A stretch of DNA of 31,700 nucleotides from PR03 sp964353555 (lineage in GTDB: Bacteria; Myxococcota_A; UBA9160; PR03): assembly GCA_964353555.1 (NCBI GenBank), contig CAYGWM010000043.1, positions 1-31,700 on the forward strand, read 5' to 3'. The notes beneath the pieces were generated by a model. It did not search any database and had not been told where the DNA came from. It saw only the letters and a list, made by a program, of their open reading frames with translations. The translations under genes were made by a program, and so were the position numbers. Of this stretch, positions 9,379-16,972 are shown one piece after another (position 1 is the stretch's first letter; each line of letters starts with the position of its first letter).

Positions 9379-9456
9379 CTCATTGACCTCGCCGCTCGCC
9401 TGTGGCTCGCTACGCGGGAGAGTGGCTCACAGCTCCGGGCAGAGCATACCCATTGA

Positions 9457-10479
9457 TCAGAAAGGGGGAACGCGCACGTCCGAGATGGGTGCTGATGCCG
9501 CGCTGCCTTCGGGTTTGGACGCGGCGCGCTCGAGCACGGCGCGATAGCCGCGCGTGACGAGCGCACCGTCCAGCAGCCCGCGCTCGTCGAGCAGGCGGTG
9601 CAGGCGCGGTAGTTTGTAGTGCGGGACCGTCATCAGCAGGTGATGCTCGAGGTGGTAGTTCACGCGATTCGGGGCAAGCAGCAGTCGCTCCCACCAAGTA
9701 GCGAGCGTGGTGCGCGTGTTGCGCAGTGGGTCCGATGGATCGGGCACCATCGCGTGCTCGGCGATCGAACGGATCCGCGTCACGAGCGTGTTCGTCGTGA
9801 GCCAGGCGAAGACCCAAAGCAAGTAGAGCAGCGGATGGCCGAGCGCCGCGAGCAGCACGAAGAGCAGCGCATTCGTCACGACGAAGCCGACGAAGGCGCG
9901 GCGCGCGTGCTCGTCGCCGACGTTCCAACGCGCGATCGACCGCTTCCACGCGCCGCGCGCGAACTTGCGACCGGTCTGCCCGGAGAGGTCGCGCCAGAAC
10001 TTGCGTCGTAGGCTCGACCGTGTGATCGGAAACGGCAACACCAGGCCGATGTCGGGATCGTCCTTCGTCCAGGTCTTCGCGTGATGCTGCAAGTGGTAGG
10101 TGCGGTACGGGTGGAGATCGGACCAGACCGGATACGCGCACAGCCAGTTGCCGACGCTGTCGTTCCAGCGTTTGTCGCGCAGCAGCGAGCGATGCGACGC
10201 TTCGTGCATCAACACCGCGAGACCGAGCTGTCGCGCGCCGATCAAACACAGCGCTGCGACGACGGTGAGCGGGTTGGGCCACACCGCCACCAGCGCGAAC
10301 GCGGCCGCGATGATCACCCAGTTGGTCGCGATCGAAACGAAGCCGCGCCAACTCTCGACGGCGAGCAAGTGCTGGATTTCGTCGCGCGTGAAGCGCGCAT
10401 GCCAGGCTTCGTTGGTCTTCGCGCTGGCGTCGAGATCCGGCAGGCTTACCCCATCAAACGACGGGTTGGCGGTCGTCAT
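9457..10479 (-). CDS. Membrane fatty acid desaturase
   Basis: This 340-residue integral membrane protein carries the three histidine boxes of the di-iron desaturase/hydroxylase family: HEASH (92-96), HLQHH (129-133) and HLEHH (276-280). An additional His242 lies in RSIAEHAM. Hydrophobic segments lie at about 48-95 and 195-232. The ATG at 10479 has a GGAGA Shine-Dalgarno and overlaps the stop of the upstream regulator by four bases (ATGA), which indicates translational coupling and a shared mRNA. The expected reaction is oxygen-dependent insertion of a double bond, or possibly hydroxylation, on an acyl chain in the membrane, which implies aerobic growth and an electron donor not seen here. Regioselectivity cannot be predicted. 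Confidence 0.92.
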   Translation of the reverse strand: MTTANPSFDGVSLPDLDASAKTNEAWHARFTRDEIQHLLAVESWRGFVSIATNWVIIAAAFALVAVWPNPLTVVAALCLIGARQLGLAVLMHEASHRSLLRDKRWNDSVGNWLCAYPVWSDLHPYRTYHLQHHAKTWTKDDPDIGLVLPFPITRSSLRRKFWRDLSGQTGRKFARGAWKRSIARWNVGDEHARRAFVGFVVTNALLFVLLAALGHPLLYLLWVFAWLTTNTLVTRIRSIAEHAMVPDPSDPLRNTRTTLATWWERLLLAPNRVNYHLEHHLLMTVPHYKLPRLHRLLDERGLLDGALVTRGYRAVLERAASKPEGSAASAPISDVRVPPF

Positions 10480-11330
10480 CTGTATTCTCCTCGTGCGATC
10501 TGGCGCGTGTCGACGGGCGCCTTGCTGTGGCTGACGCCGTGGCTGGACAGGAAATCCGACCAGCTCGCCCGGCCGATCGCGTCGTAGTCGCGCATCGCAG
10601 CGACGAGCGCAGCGCGCTCCGCGGCGACGATGATCGGCTCGGGCAACAGCGGATCGTGCGCGAGCAGCCGCAGCACCTCGCCGCCGACGCGGAACGACTC
10701 GACCATCGCGACCTCGGCGTCTCGACCGCGCAGGCGCCGCGTGCTCGCGTCGAGCTGCTGGCGATGGCGTCGATATACCGAGACGAGTTCGTCGGCGTCC
10801 CAGAGCTTGCGGGCGCGCGCGTCGCTGACGGGATCGAGTTCGCGTACTTCGCAGACGACCGCACCGGGCGCGAGCCCGAGCGAGGCGAGTTCTTCGCGCA
10901 CGCGCGGGACGCCACCCGCGAGATTGTCGGGTCGAACGGCGAGTCCACGCGTGAGCGGACGAAAGCCCGATAGGCGCAGCGCGCGCTCGCTGCGCCGCTG
11001 CAACGCGCGCGACGGCGTCGTCGCGGTGCGCGCGTCGAAGACGCCGATCCAGCCGCCGGACCAGGGCCGCAGCCGCGCATCCAGATCGCGCCATGCGGCG
11101 ACGCGCCCCGACACCGCCGCCGCCGCGCGGCCGAGTCGATACAGCCCGCGCTCGTCGCGTTCGACGAGGCCCGCGCCGAGCAGTCGCGAGAGCGCGACGC
11201 GCACGCTGCCCTCGGCAATTCCAAAGAGCGCCGCCGACTCGATCAGCGCGCGCACCGGCATCGCGCCGCGGCGCAACGTCGAGAGCAGGTCGAGCACGAA
11301 GCTCTTGGCATTAGGCGACCGTCGCGGCAT
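10476..11330 (-). CDS. PaaX-family transcriptional regulator
   Basis: The 284-residue protein has an N-terminal winged-helix region (about 5-70, with GIAEGSVRVALSRLLGAGLVERDERGLYRL) followed by the PaaX central and C-terminal regions (WIGVFDAR near 93; a helical C-terminus with PLLPEPIIVAAERAALV). E. coli PaaX is of similar length and represses phenylacetate genes, being released by phenylacetyl-CoA. Here the regulator heads an operon with a desaturase and probably an SDR, and is divergent from an enoyl-CoA hydratase-family gene. An acyl-CoA effector is therefore plausible but unproven. The ATG at 11330 lies only a few bases from a good -10 element, so the message may be leaderless. Confidence 0.9.
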   Translation of the reverse strand: MPRRSPNAKSFVLDLLSTLRRGAMPVRALIESAALFGIAEGSVRVALSRLLGAGLVERDERGLYRLGRAAAAVSGRVAAWRDLDARLRPWSGGWIGVFDARTATTPSRALQRRSERALRLSGFRPLTRGLAVRPDNLAGGVPRVREELASLGLAPGAVVCEVRELDPVSDARARKLWDADELVSVYRRHRQQLDASTRRLRGRDAEVAMVESFRVGGEVLRLLAHDPLLPEPIIVAAERAALVAAMRDYDAIGRASWSDFLSSHGVSHSKAPVDTRQIARGEYR

Positions 11331-11336
11331 CGCCGT

Positions 11337-11365
11337 ATATTACATATGTGATCGAAGTATGTCCA
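11337..11365 (-). promoter_or_regulatory. Probable sigma-70 promoter of the PaaX-type regulator operon
   Basis: On the minus strand a -35-like TGGACA (11365-11360, 5 of 6 to TTGACA) is followed by exactly 17 bases and a -10-like TAATAT (11342-11337). The regulator ATG begins six bases further on, at 11330, so a start of transcription at or next to the A of ATG is predicted. This is an AT-rich island within very GC-rich sequence. Confidence 0.55.
11339..11352. promoter_or_regulatory. Candidate operator palindrome over the promoter
   Basis: The 14-mer ATTACATATGTGAT is a palindrome with one mismatched pair. It covers part of the -10 and the spacer of the promoter above, a position suited to autorepression. 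Its plus-strand part TATGTGAT fits the first eight positions of the E. coli PaaX operator consensus as I remember it (WWTRTGATTCGCGWT). A second, bulged palindrome (GAAGTATG and CATATTC, 11354-11370) overlaps the -35. Confidence 0.4.
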
Positions 11366-11400
11366 TATTCGGTAATGATCAGAGGCGGCGAGGAGAAAGG

Positions 11401-11516
11401 GGAGAAAGGGGACGGTCCTCCGCGTGGACGGGCGGAGGAGCGGAGGGACAGGCCTCGCCTAGAGTCCATCCCTCGAGTCCCCGGCCAGGTCACATCGAGG
11501 ACCGTCCCCTTTCTCC
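11401..11516. repeat. Palindromic element A (family 1), 116 bp, REP/MITE-like
   Basis: Perfect 20-bp inverted repeats (11401-11420 and 11497-11516, beginning GGAGAAAGGGGACGG) bound a GC-rich interior. Each arm contains a small GGACgGTCC palindrome. The same 20-mer bounds element B at 18885. No internal ORF is convincing. The element fills the leader between the PaaX-type regulator promoter and the hydratase gene. No target-site duplication is evident by eye. Confidence 0.8.
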
Positions 11517-11524
11517 TCGAGGAG
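11513..11524 (+). promoter_or_regulatory. Shine-Dalgarno of the hydratase gene inside a CTCCTCGAGGAG palindrome
   Basis: The GAGGAG at 11519-11524 lies six bases before the chosen ATG at 11531 and decides that start over the ATG at 11525. It is directly preceded by its complement CTCCTC, which is the outer edge of the right arm of element A. Pairing of element A's arms could therefore change access to this ribosome site. That effect is inference. Confidence 0.45.
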
Positions 11525-11530
11525 ATGCCG

Positions 11531-12319
11531 ATGAGCGATCTGCTGTACGCGGTCGACGGAGCGATCGCGACGATCACGCTGAACCGTCCGGAGCGCCTCA
11601 ATGCGATCTCGGTGCCGATGCTCGACGCGCTCTCGGAGGCGCTGGTCGCGGCGGACCAGGACCGCGCGGTGCGTGTGATCGTGTTGACCGGCGCGGGCAA
11701 GGGATTCTGCTCTGGGCTCGACCTGAAGGACCTCGCCGCCGGCAAGAGCATCGGCAGCGACAACGACGCGATGCCGGTGCGCTTCGATCTGCGCAACGCG
11801 CCGCCGATCGTGCTGCACCAGGTCGACAAGCCGACGATCTGCGCGCTCAACGGCGCGGCCGCTGGCTACGGCATGGATCTCGCGCTCGGCTGCGACATCC
11901 GCATCGCGAGTGACAAGGCGAAGTTCGCGCCCGGCTTCGCGAAGCGCGGCGTGCTTCCGGAAAGCGGCGGAACCTGGCTGCTGCCACGCCTGGTCGGCTG
12001 GGCAAAGGCGTGCGAGATCGCCTTCACCGGTCGCACGCTGCTGGCGGCGGAGTGTCTCGAACTCGGGCTGGTGAACCGCGTCGTGCCGGACGCTCTGTTC
12101 GGGAAGGAAGTGCGCGCGCTCGCCGACGAGATCGCGAGCAATGCGCCGCTCGCGGTGCAGGCGATCAAGCGCATGATGAGACTGGGCCTCGAGGACAGCT
12201 TCGAGTCGAACGTGCACCAGGTCTATCTGCAACTGCTGCCGCTGTTCCGTACGCGCGATTTCCAGGAAGGCGTGAAGGCGTTCCTGGAAGGCCGCGCGCC
12301 GAAATTCGAGGGTCGCTAG
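11531..12319 (+). CDS. Enoyl-CoA hydratase/isomerase family protein (crotonase fold)
   Basis: The 262-residue protein has the crotonase N-terminus (ITLNRPERLNAIS), the oxyanion strand GKGFCSGLDL and NGAAAGYGMDLALGCDIRIAS. Comparing with rat mitochondrial hydratase, the first catalytic Glu (E144) is replaced by Phe. The second (E164) is present in KACEIAFTG. An extra Glu in GVLPESGGTWLLPR sits where PaaG-type isomerases carry a catalytic Asp. It is therefore a hydratase-fold enzyme, possibly an isomerase or an atypical hydratase acting on an acyl-CoA. It is divergent from the PaaX-type regulator. Its upstream region is almost wholly palindromic element A, so its own promoter is unclear. Its stop codon lies in the left arm of element D. 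Confidence 0.9.
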   Translation: MSDLLYAVDGAIATITLNRPERLNAISVPMLDALSEALVAADQDRAVRVIVLTGAGKGFCSGLDLKDLAAGKSIGSDNDAMPVRFDLRNAPPIVLHQVDKPTICALNGAAAGYGMDLALGCDIRIASDKAKFAPGFAKRGVLPESGGTWLLPRLVGWAKACEIAFTGRTLLAAECLELGLVNRVVPDALFGKEVRALADEIASNAPLAVQAIKRMMRLGLEDSFESNVHQVYLQLLPLFRTRDFQEGVKAFLEGRAPKFEGR

Positions 12320-12462
12320 ACCATATGGAGAGACCGGCTCCTTCGTCTGCGGCTCTACCGCCTTCGGGCGGCAACCCGCGGCGATAGGCCCTCGCGGGCC
12401 CGTACTCATTTCATTTGAGCACGAGCGTGGCGAATGGAGCCGGTCACTCCATATGGTCTAGC
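12315..12462. repeat. Palindromic element D (family 3), 148 bp, with nested hairpins
   Basis: Inverted repeats of 27 bp with one mismatch (12315-12341 and 12436-12462, sharing CTAGACCATATGGAG) bound an interior with three further stems. These are CCGCC-TTCG-GGCGG (12358-12371, a C(UUCG)G tetraloop), GGCCC-TCGC-GGGCC (12387-12400) and CTCA/TGAG (12405-12419). The left arm contains the TAG of the hydratase gene. It lies between two convergent genes, so it may also act as a bidirectional terminator. No second copy of this family is in the window. Confidence 0.75.
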
Positions 12463-12483
12463 CAAGCGCAGTGATCCCGTCCC

Positions 12484-14727
12484 TCACAGCGGATCCAGAT
12501 AGATCGGTGACGACCAGGCGCGCTCTTCGCTGGCGGCGAGGCAGTCGTCGCTATCCGGTGTCCGGTAGTCGCCGTAGCAGGGGTTCACCGCGATGCACTG
12601 GCCCTGCGCGTCCCGCTCGCAGCGCAGGTTGTCCGCATTCACAGTGGGGCTCGGCTCTTCGATCGCGCGCACGTAGTAGCTGGCGGAGCGCGCAGCGGTC
12701 GCGAACTCGGGATCCTCGAACTGCACGACGCAACCGGCCTGGCTCGGCTCGCATGGGAAGACGCGCCACGGATCTTCGATCAAGCCGGCGACCGGCTCGC
12801 CCGGCTGCGCTTGCGGGCGGATCCGCACGACCTCGATGCGCGTGATCAGCTTGCGCTCGTCCGACGGGTTGAAACACTCGCCTTTGCACAGCGCGGCGAT
12901 GCGGGACGCCGAGAGCGTTGCCTCAGAGAACTCCGGGCAGCCGGGCTTCTGCTTCTGCGCACCGACCGCGCGCACTTCGAAGCGCGGCGCTGTCGCCATC
13001 CGAGCCTCGCCGCCCATCGACACCGCGGCGACGCCGCCGGCGCGCGCCGGCGCATTCAGCAGGTTGAACCACAACAAGATGCGATCGCCGCTGGTGCCGT
13101 AGACCTCCTTCTCGCTGAGCGCATTCCACACCGCGTCGCGCGAGCGGCCGGCGGCATGCACCGCCGCGAGGCCGCCGGTCAGGAAGAACGACGCTTGCCG
13201 CTCCGCCTCCACCGCGGTGATGTTGCGTCGCGCCGCGACGAGATCCACCGCGCGCGATTGCGGGTCGGCCGGCTCCGGCTCACCGAGTAGCCGCGCACGC
13301 CACTTGGCGTCGACGCTTCCACGCGCCTCCGTGTTGCCCTTGCGGCCGAACTCCTTGTAGCCGGTGCCGGCCCGCGCCTGGTGATTGTCGCTCGACGCGA
13401 TGAAGCCGAAGCGGAAGTTTCGCGGCTTCGCAGGATCATCGAAGTTCGTGATTGCGAGCGCGTATTGCGAGGAGCCACCCGGCCGCGAGTTGAACGCGGG
13501 CAGGAAGCAATCGCGACACTGACCAGAGTCGAGCCACTCCTCCGCGGTGACGCCGGGCACCGAGAGATGACCTGCGATGCCGGCGTCGACGTAGTTCTGG
13601 CGCGCTTCCACCGCACGCTTCGTGCACTCTGCGGCGTCGAGGCCCGCCTGCTGGCAACGCGCTTCGATGATCTCGCCGGCGCGCCAGCAACTCGGCAGGT
13701 ACTTGGGCGTCGGTTCAGGACAGCTCTGCTTTCCGCTTGCATCGACGCTGACCTCGTACCAGTCGCGATACTCCTCGGAGTTGCCGTGGCCCGACATCAC
13801 CTCGATCAGGAGCTGTCGCGACGGATCGTGCTGCGCGCCGACCAGTTGCTTGTCCCACGAGATCCCCGGCGGCGAATACATTCCCCAAGTGTTGCCGTGC
13901 GGGATCACGAGCGCTTCGCCGCCCCACTCGCCGAGCTTGCGAAACAGATCTGCCGGTGTCGCGGCGGATTCGTAGCAGTCGGCGGGCAGTTCCTTCGAGG
14001 ACACGCCCTCCGGGCACTGCGGCACCGCGCCGATCTCCTGGACGAACTTGATGAAGTTCCAGTAGCGCTGGCGATTCTCGAAGTCGGCAAACGGCAGCAT
14101 CCGCGGTACGCGCGATCCGGCGTTGCGGAGCGCGTCGGTCGCAATGCCGCCTGCGGCGATCGGCCGCGCGGGGACCTCGGCGTCCTCGGTCTTGCGCAAC
14201 ACCACGTTCTTGTGTCCGTAGTGCTCTTCGGGCGTCAGCCCGACCTGGCTCCACTCCCAACCCAGGAACGCGACTACGTCCGGATTCGCTTCGTCGCCGG
14301 CGACCGCGTTGCACTGGCGAATCGCTTCCTTGGTCTCCGTCCAGCGCTGCGGCGTGCCCGCTTCGGCGTGGTCGTTCACCGACCAGAAGTCGAGCGACGA
14401 ACAGAAGCGCGCGTAGTCGCAGGCGTCCGAAACCGGGTGTGCGCCTTCGCCCTGCAGCATCGGCAGCGAACCGAGGAACGCGTCGCTCGAGAAGGTGGTG
14501 TGGACGTGCAGGTCGCCGAACAAAATCTGCTTGTCGGGCGGCGCGACCGACAGCGCCGTCGCGGCCGAGCGCTGTTCGCTCGCGCGCTCGCTGACGACGG
14601 CCGCGGGAATCGGCGTTGCCGTCGGATTCCCAGCGCCCTCGTGTCGTCCGTAGAATCCAAACCACGCTCCAGCGACGTAGAGCGCGAGCAGCGCGACCAG
14701 AGCCAGCAACACGCGACGTAGTGTCAT
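12484..14727 (-). CDS. DUF3604 family protein (PHP-like putative metal-dependent hydrolase), membrane-anchored or exported
   Basis: The 747-residue protein starts at an ATG at 14727 behind AAGGGGG. Residues 5-25 are a hydrophobic signal or anchor (LLALVALLALYVAGAWF). The DUF3604 body opens with ILFGDLHVHTTFSSDAF (His74, His76), then FWSVNDHAE (Asp119, His120), WEWSQVG, a YGHKNVVL segment, VIPHGNTWG, IEVMSGHGNSEEY and GFIASSDNHQARAG. These His/Asp clusters are what a PHP-like di- or tri-metal site would need. Many Cys residues in the second half suggest disulfides in the periplasm. The family is abundant in some marine and soil bacteria but its substrate is not established to my knowledge. The gene reads leftward, convergent with the hydratase gene, and 47 bp downstream of the DUF427 gene. 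Confidence 0.88.
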   Translation of the reverse strand: MTLRRVLLALVALLALYVAGAWFGFYGRHEGAGNPTATPIPAAVVSERASEQRSAATALSVAPPDKQILFGDLHVHTTFSSDAFLGSLPMLQGEGAHPVSDACDYARFCSSLDFWSVNDHAEAGTPQRWTETKEAIRQCNAVAGDEANPDVVAFLGWEWSQVGLTPEEHYGHKNVVLRKTEDAEVPARPIAAGGIATDALRNAGSRVPRMLPFADFENRQRYWNFIKFVQEIGAVPQCPEGVSSKELPADCYESAATPADLFRKLGEWGGEALVIPHGNTWGMYSPPGISWDKQLVGAQHDPSRQLLIEVMSGHGNSEEYRDWYEVSVDASGKQSCPEPTPKYLPSCWRAGEIIEARCQQAGLDAAECTKRAVEARQNYVDAGIAGHLSVPGVTAEEWLDSGQCRDCFLPAFNSRPGGSSQYALAITNFDDPAKPRNFRFGFIASSDNHQARAGTGYKEFGRKGNTEARGSVDAKWRARLLGEPEPADPQSRAVDLVAARRNITAVEAERQASFFLTGGLAAVHAAGRSRDAVWNALSEKEVYGTSGDRILLWFNLLNAPARAGGVAAVSMGGEARMATAPRFEVRAVGAQKQKPGCPEFSEATLSASRIAALCKGECFNPSDERKLITRIEVVRIRPQAQPGEPVAGLIEDPWRVFPCEPSQAGCVVQFEDPEFATAARSASYYVRAIEEPSPTVNADNLRCERDAQGQCIAVNPCYGDYRTPDSDDCLAASEERAWSSPIYLDPL

Positions 14728-14774
14728 GGGACCCCCTTCGAGGCGGTGGGCGGCGCCGAGCCGCGACGCGCACT

Positions 14775-15317
14775 CTACCAGCCCTCGGAGCCCCGCTCGC
14801 CCTTCCACGGTCCGACGATCTCTTTTGTGACCCAGCCCGCGTAGAAGCCGCCCGGCTGCGGCGTCACCGCTTCTCCGCCTACCGTACAGGCGAGCCGCTG
14901 CGGGTAGAAGCCAAAGTGATCGCGCAGCGTCTCGAAGTTCGGGAGCGGATGCGGATAGCTCCACGCCACCGGCTCGCCGTGCAGCGACCAGTAGCGCGCG
15001 TCGCCCTTCCATTCGCAGCGCGAGGCGCCGGGCACGGCGATGAGCAGGTCGCGGCGAACGTTGGCAGCCGGCAGATAGAAGGTCGGCGGGCTCGCGGTTT
15101 CGAGCACGCGCAACGCGTGACGCGTGTCGGCGAGGATCGTGTCACCCGATCGCACGAGGACGTGGCGAGCGTCCGCAACGACGAGCGGCGGCCGCGGATA
15201 GTCCCACACGGATTCCTCACCGACTTGCGGTACGACTGCGAACGGCGGTCGCTCGGCTCCGCGCCAGCGCCACGCGGCCTGCCCGCGGCGCGCCCATTCC
15301 GGGATCTTCGCGGTCAT
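14775..15317 (-). CDS. DUF427 domain protein
   Basis: The 180-residue protein starts at an ATG at 15317 that overlaps the TGA of the upstream methyltransferase by four bases (ATGA), indicating coupled translation. The DUF427 pattern is clear: VRSGDTILADT, ALRVLETASPPTFYLP, CEWKGDARYW, VAWSYPHPLP and, near the end, GGFYAGWVTKEIVGPWKG. The N-terminal 60 or so residues (IPEWARRG, VWDYPRPP) are an additional segment. The family has a small beta fold and no established enzymatic role that I know of. Its tight coupling with a CFA-type methyltransferase suggests a shared pathway in lipid modification (inference). Confidence 0.87.
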   Translation of the reverse strand: MTAKIPEWARRGQAAWRWRGAERPPFAVVPQVGEESVWDYPRPPLVVADARHVLVRSGDTILADTRHALRVLETASPPTFYLPAANVRRDLLIAVPGASRCEWKGDARYWSLHGEPVAWSYPHPLPNFETLRDHFGFYPQRLACTVGGEAVTPQPGGFYAGWVTKEIVGPWKGERGSEGW

Positions 15318-16363
15318 GGGCGCGGCGCAAGGAGCTGGTGCGTCACGAACCACTCGGCGCCGTCGCGATGGGCGAATAGTTCCGCACAGGCGAGGAAGAA
15401 CAGCCGCCAGCGCTGGATCCAGCGCTGCGCGTCGCCTTCGCCATAGGCTGCGGCGAAGACCGGACGCAGTCGGTCGCGCTGCCCATTGAGGTTCGCGAGC
15501 CAGGCTTCACTGGTGCGTGCGTAGTGCATCCCTCCGACACGCCAGCGGTTCACCAGGGCCAGATCGCGCTCGAAGTTCTGCAGCCAGCCTTCGCTCGGCA
15601 TCATACCGCCGCTGAAGAAGTGTCGCGCCATCCAATCGCTCGGCCCGGCGTCCTCGTACGGATAGGCTCGCTCGTGATGGCAGAAGTGGTGGACGAAGAG
15701 CCGTCCCCCGGGCGCGAGCCACCCGGCGATCCGCGCGAGCAGCGCCTCGTGGTTGCGCACGTGCTCGAACATCTCGATCGAGACGACGCGGTCGAAGCGC
15801 CCCGGCGCTTCGAAGTGATTCACGTCCGCGGTCACCACGGCGACGTTCGTGAGGCACCGCTCCGCGGCGCGCGCGAGGATGAACTCGCGCTGCGGCTTCG
15901 AGTTCGAGACGGCGAGCACGCGGCACGCGGGGAATCGCTCGGCGACGTAGAGCGAGAGCGATCCCCAGCCACAACCGAGATCGAGCACCGACATGCCGTC
16001 GCGAACTTCGGCGCGTTCGCACGTGAGCGCGAGCATGCTGTCCTCGGCGTCGGAGAGCGTCACGATGTTCGCGTCCCACAGGCAACAGCTGTACTTGAGA
16101 TGCGGCCCGAGTACGCTCTCGAAGAACATGGGCGGCACTTCGTAGTGCTGCTCGTTCGCGAGATCCGGAGCGAGCGCGATGGGGCCCTGCCGGCATGCCT
16201 CGAGGAACGAGTGCTGCGCGGTGGGCGACGCAACGGCCGGCGCCGCGAGTTCGCGGAGTCGCTGCGCGAGCATACGCCGGATGCCGAAGCGAACCAGCGC
16301 ATCGGGCAACAGGCCCGTTTCGACGAGCCCGGAGAGCCGCGCGAGTTCGGCGAAGCGAGCCAT
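15314..16363 (-). CDS. Cyclopropane-fatty-acid-synthase-type SAM methyltransferase
   Basis: The 349-residue protein is of the CFA synthase/coclaurine N-methyltransferase-like class (COG2230-type). Motif I, VLDLGCGWGS, is at 126-135. NEQHYEVPPMFF (70-81) and YSCCLW (91-96) match the CFA pattern for the substrate entrance, and EMFEHV is at 197-202. The ATG at 16363 has GGGGGA upstream and fits the family N-terminus better than the ATG at 16405. The expected activity is SAM-dependent methyl or methylene transfer, most likely to an unsaturated acyl chain or an amine. A desaturase a few kilobases away could supply the substrate (speculative). Its stop overlaps the start of the DUF427 gene. Confidence 0.87.
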   Translation of the reverse strand: MARFAELARLSGLVETGLLPDALVRFGIRRMLAQRLRELAAPAVASPTAQHSFLEACRQGPIALAPDLANEQHYEVPPMFFESVLGPHLKYSCCLWDANIVTLSDAEDSMLALTCERAEVRDGMSVLDLGCGWGSLSLYVAERFPACRVLAVSNSKPQREFILARAAERCLTNVAVVTADVNHFEAPGRFDRVVSIEMFEHVRNHEALLARIAGWLAPGGRLFVHHFCHHERAYPYEDAGPSDWMARHFFSGGMMPSEGWLQNFERDLALVNRWRVGGMHYARTSEAWLANLNGQRDRLRPVFAAAYGEGDAQRWIQRWRLFFLACAELFAHRDGAEWFVTHQLLAPRP

Positions 16364-16469
16364 GCAGATTCCCCCGGGCGTCGTGGCATCGAGGCTAGCC
16401 AGCAAAGCAGCGGTGTCGAAGCGCGCAGCCCGCCGCTACGTTGCGAGAAGCGAGGGGAGGACACGCGCT

Positions 16470-16889
16470 GTGATCGAGCACGGCCGACAGGTTTCGATCG
16501 AGTACACGCTCAGGCTGGACGACGGCAGCACGGCCGACACCAACGTCGGCGAAGAGCCGCTCGTCTACACGCAGGGGGAGGGCGAGATCCTCGATGCGCT
16601 CGAAGAGGCGCTCGCCGGTCTCGACGTGGAGGACGAGAAGCAGGTGCGGATCCTGGCCGAGCACGGCTATGGCGAGGTCGATCCCGACGCGTTCGATCAG
16701 GTGGCGCTCGAAGAAATCCCCGAGGACGCCCGTCAGGTCGGAGCCATGCTGGTGGCGGAGGATGACGAAGGCAATCAGCGCAGTGTGCGCGTTCACGAAG
16801 TCCGCGCCGATGGGGTCGTGCTGGATCTGAATCACCCGCTCGCTGGCCAGGCGTTGAATTTCGCGGTTCGCATCGTCGCAATCGAGTAG
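16470..16889 (+). CDS. SlyD-like FKBP-type peptidyl-prolyl cis-trans isomerase
   Basis: The 139-residue protein aligns along its length with SlyD: YTLRLDDGSTADT at the N-terminus, PLVYTQGEGEILDALEEAL (the FKBP active region), an inserted-in-flap domain (about 65-120) and the C-terminal signature LNHPLAGQALNFAVRIVAI. The His-rich metal-binding tail of E. coli SlyD is absent. The start is a GTG at 16470 with GGAGG nine bases upstream. It is a cytosolic folding helper with isomerase and chaperone activity in characterised homologues. It is divergent from the methyltransferase and 83 bp upstream of the lipoprotein gene. Confidence 0.88.
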   Translation: MIEHGRQVSIEYTLRLDDGSTADTNVGEEPLVYTQGEGEILDALEEALAGLDVEDEKQVRILAEHGYGEVDPDAFDQVALEEIPEDARQVGAMLVAEDDEGNQRSVRVHEVRADGVVLDLNHPLAGQALNFAVRIVAIE

Positions 16890-16908
16890 ATCGAGTTCCA
16901 TCCTCAAC

Positions 16909-16923
16909 GGCGCGCTTTGCGCC
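16909..16923 (+). terminator. Short hairpin after the FKBP gene
   Basis: GGCGC-GCTTT-GCGCC forms a 5-bp GC stem 20 bases after the FKBP stop. No T-tract follows, so this is only a possible terminator or pause site between the FKBP and lipoprotein genes. Confidence 0.25.
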
Positions 16924-16972
16924 ATCCGCGAGCGATCTCTAGGTTGCTCGCCTTCTCAACAAGGAGATCTTC

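Noticed and set aside
9379..9456. Terminator between the desaturase and SDR genes
   Set aside because: The CTGTG/CACAG pairing across this spacer is only five bases with a long loop and no T-tract, so it does not separate the genes convincingly.
16917..16945. Promoter TTGCGC-17-TAGGTT before the Lpp-like gene
   Set aside because: Each hexamer matches consensus at only three positions; not distinguishable from chance in this sequence.
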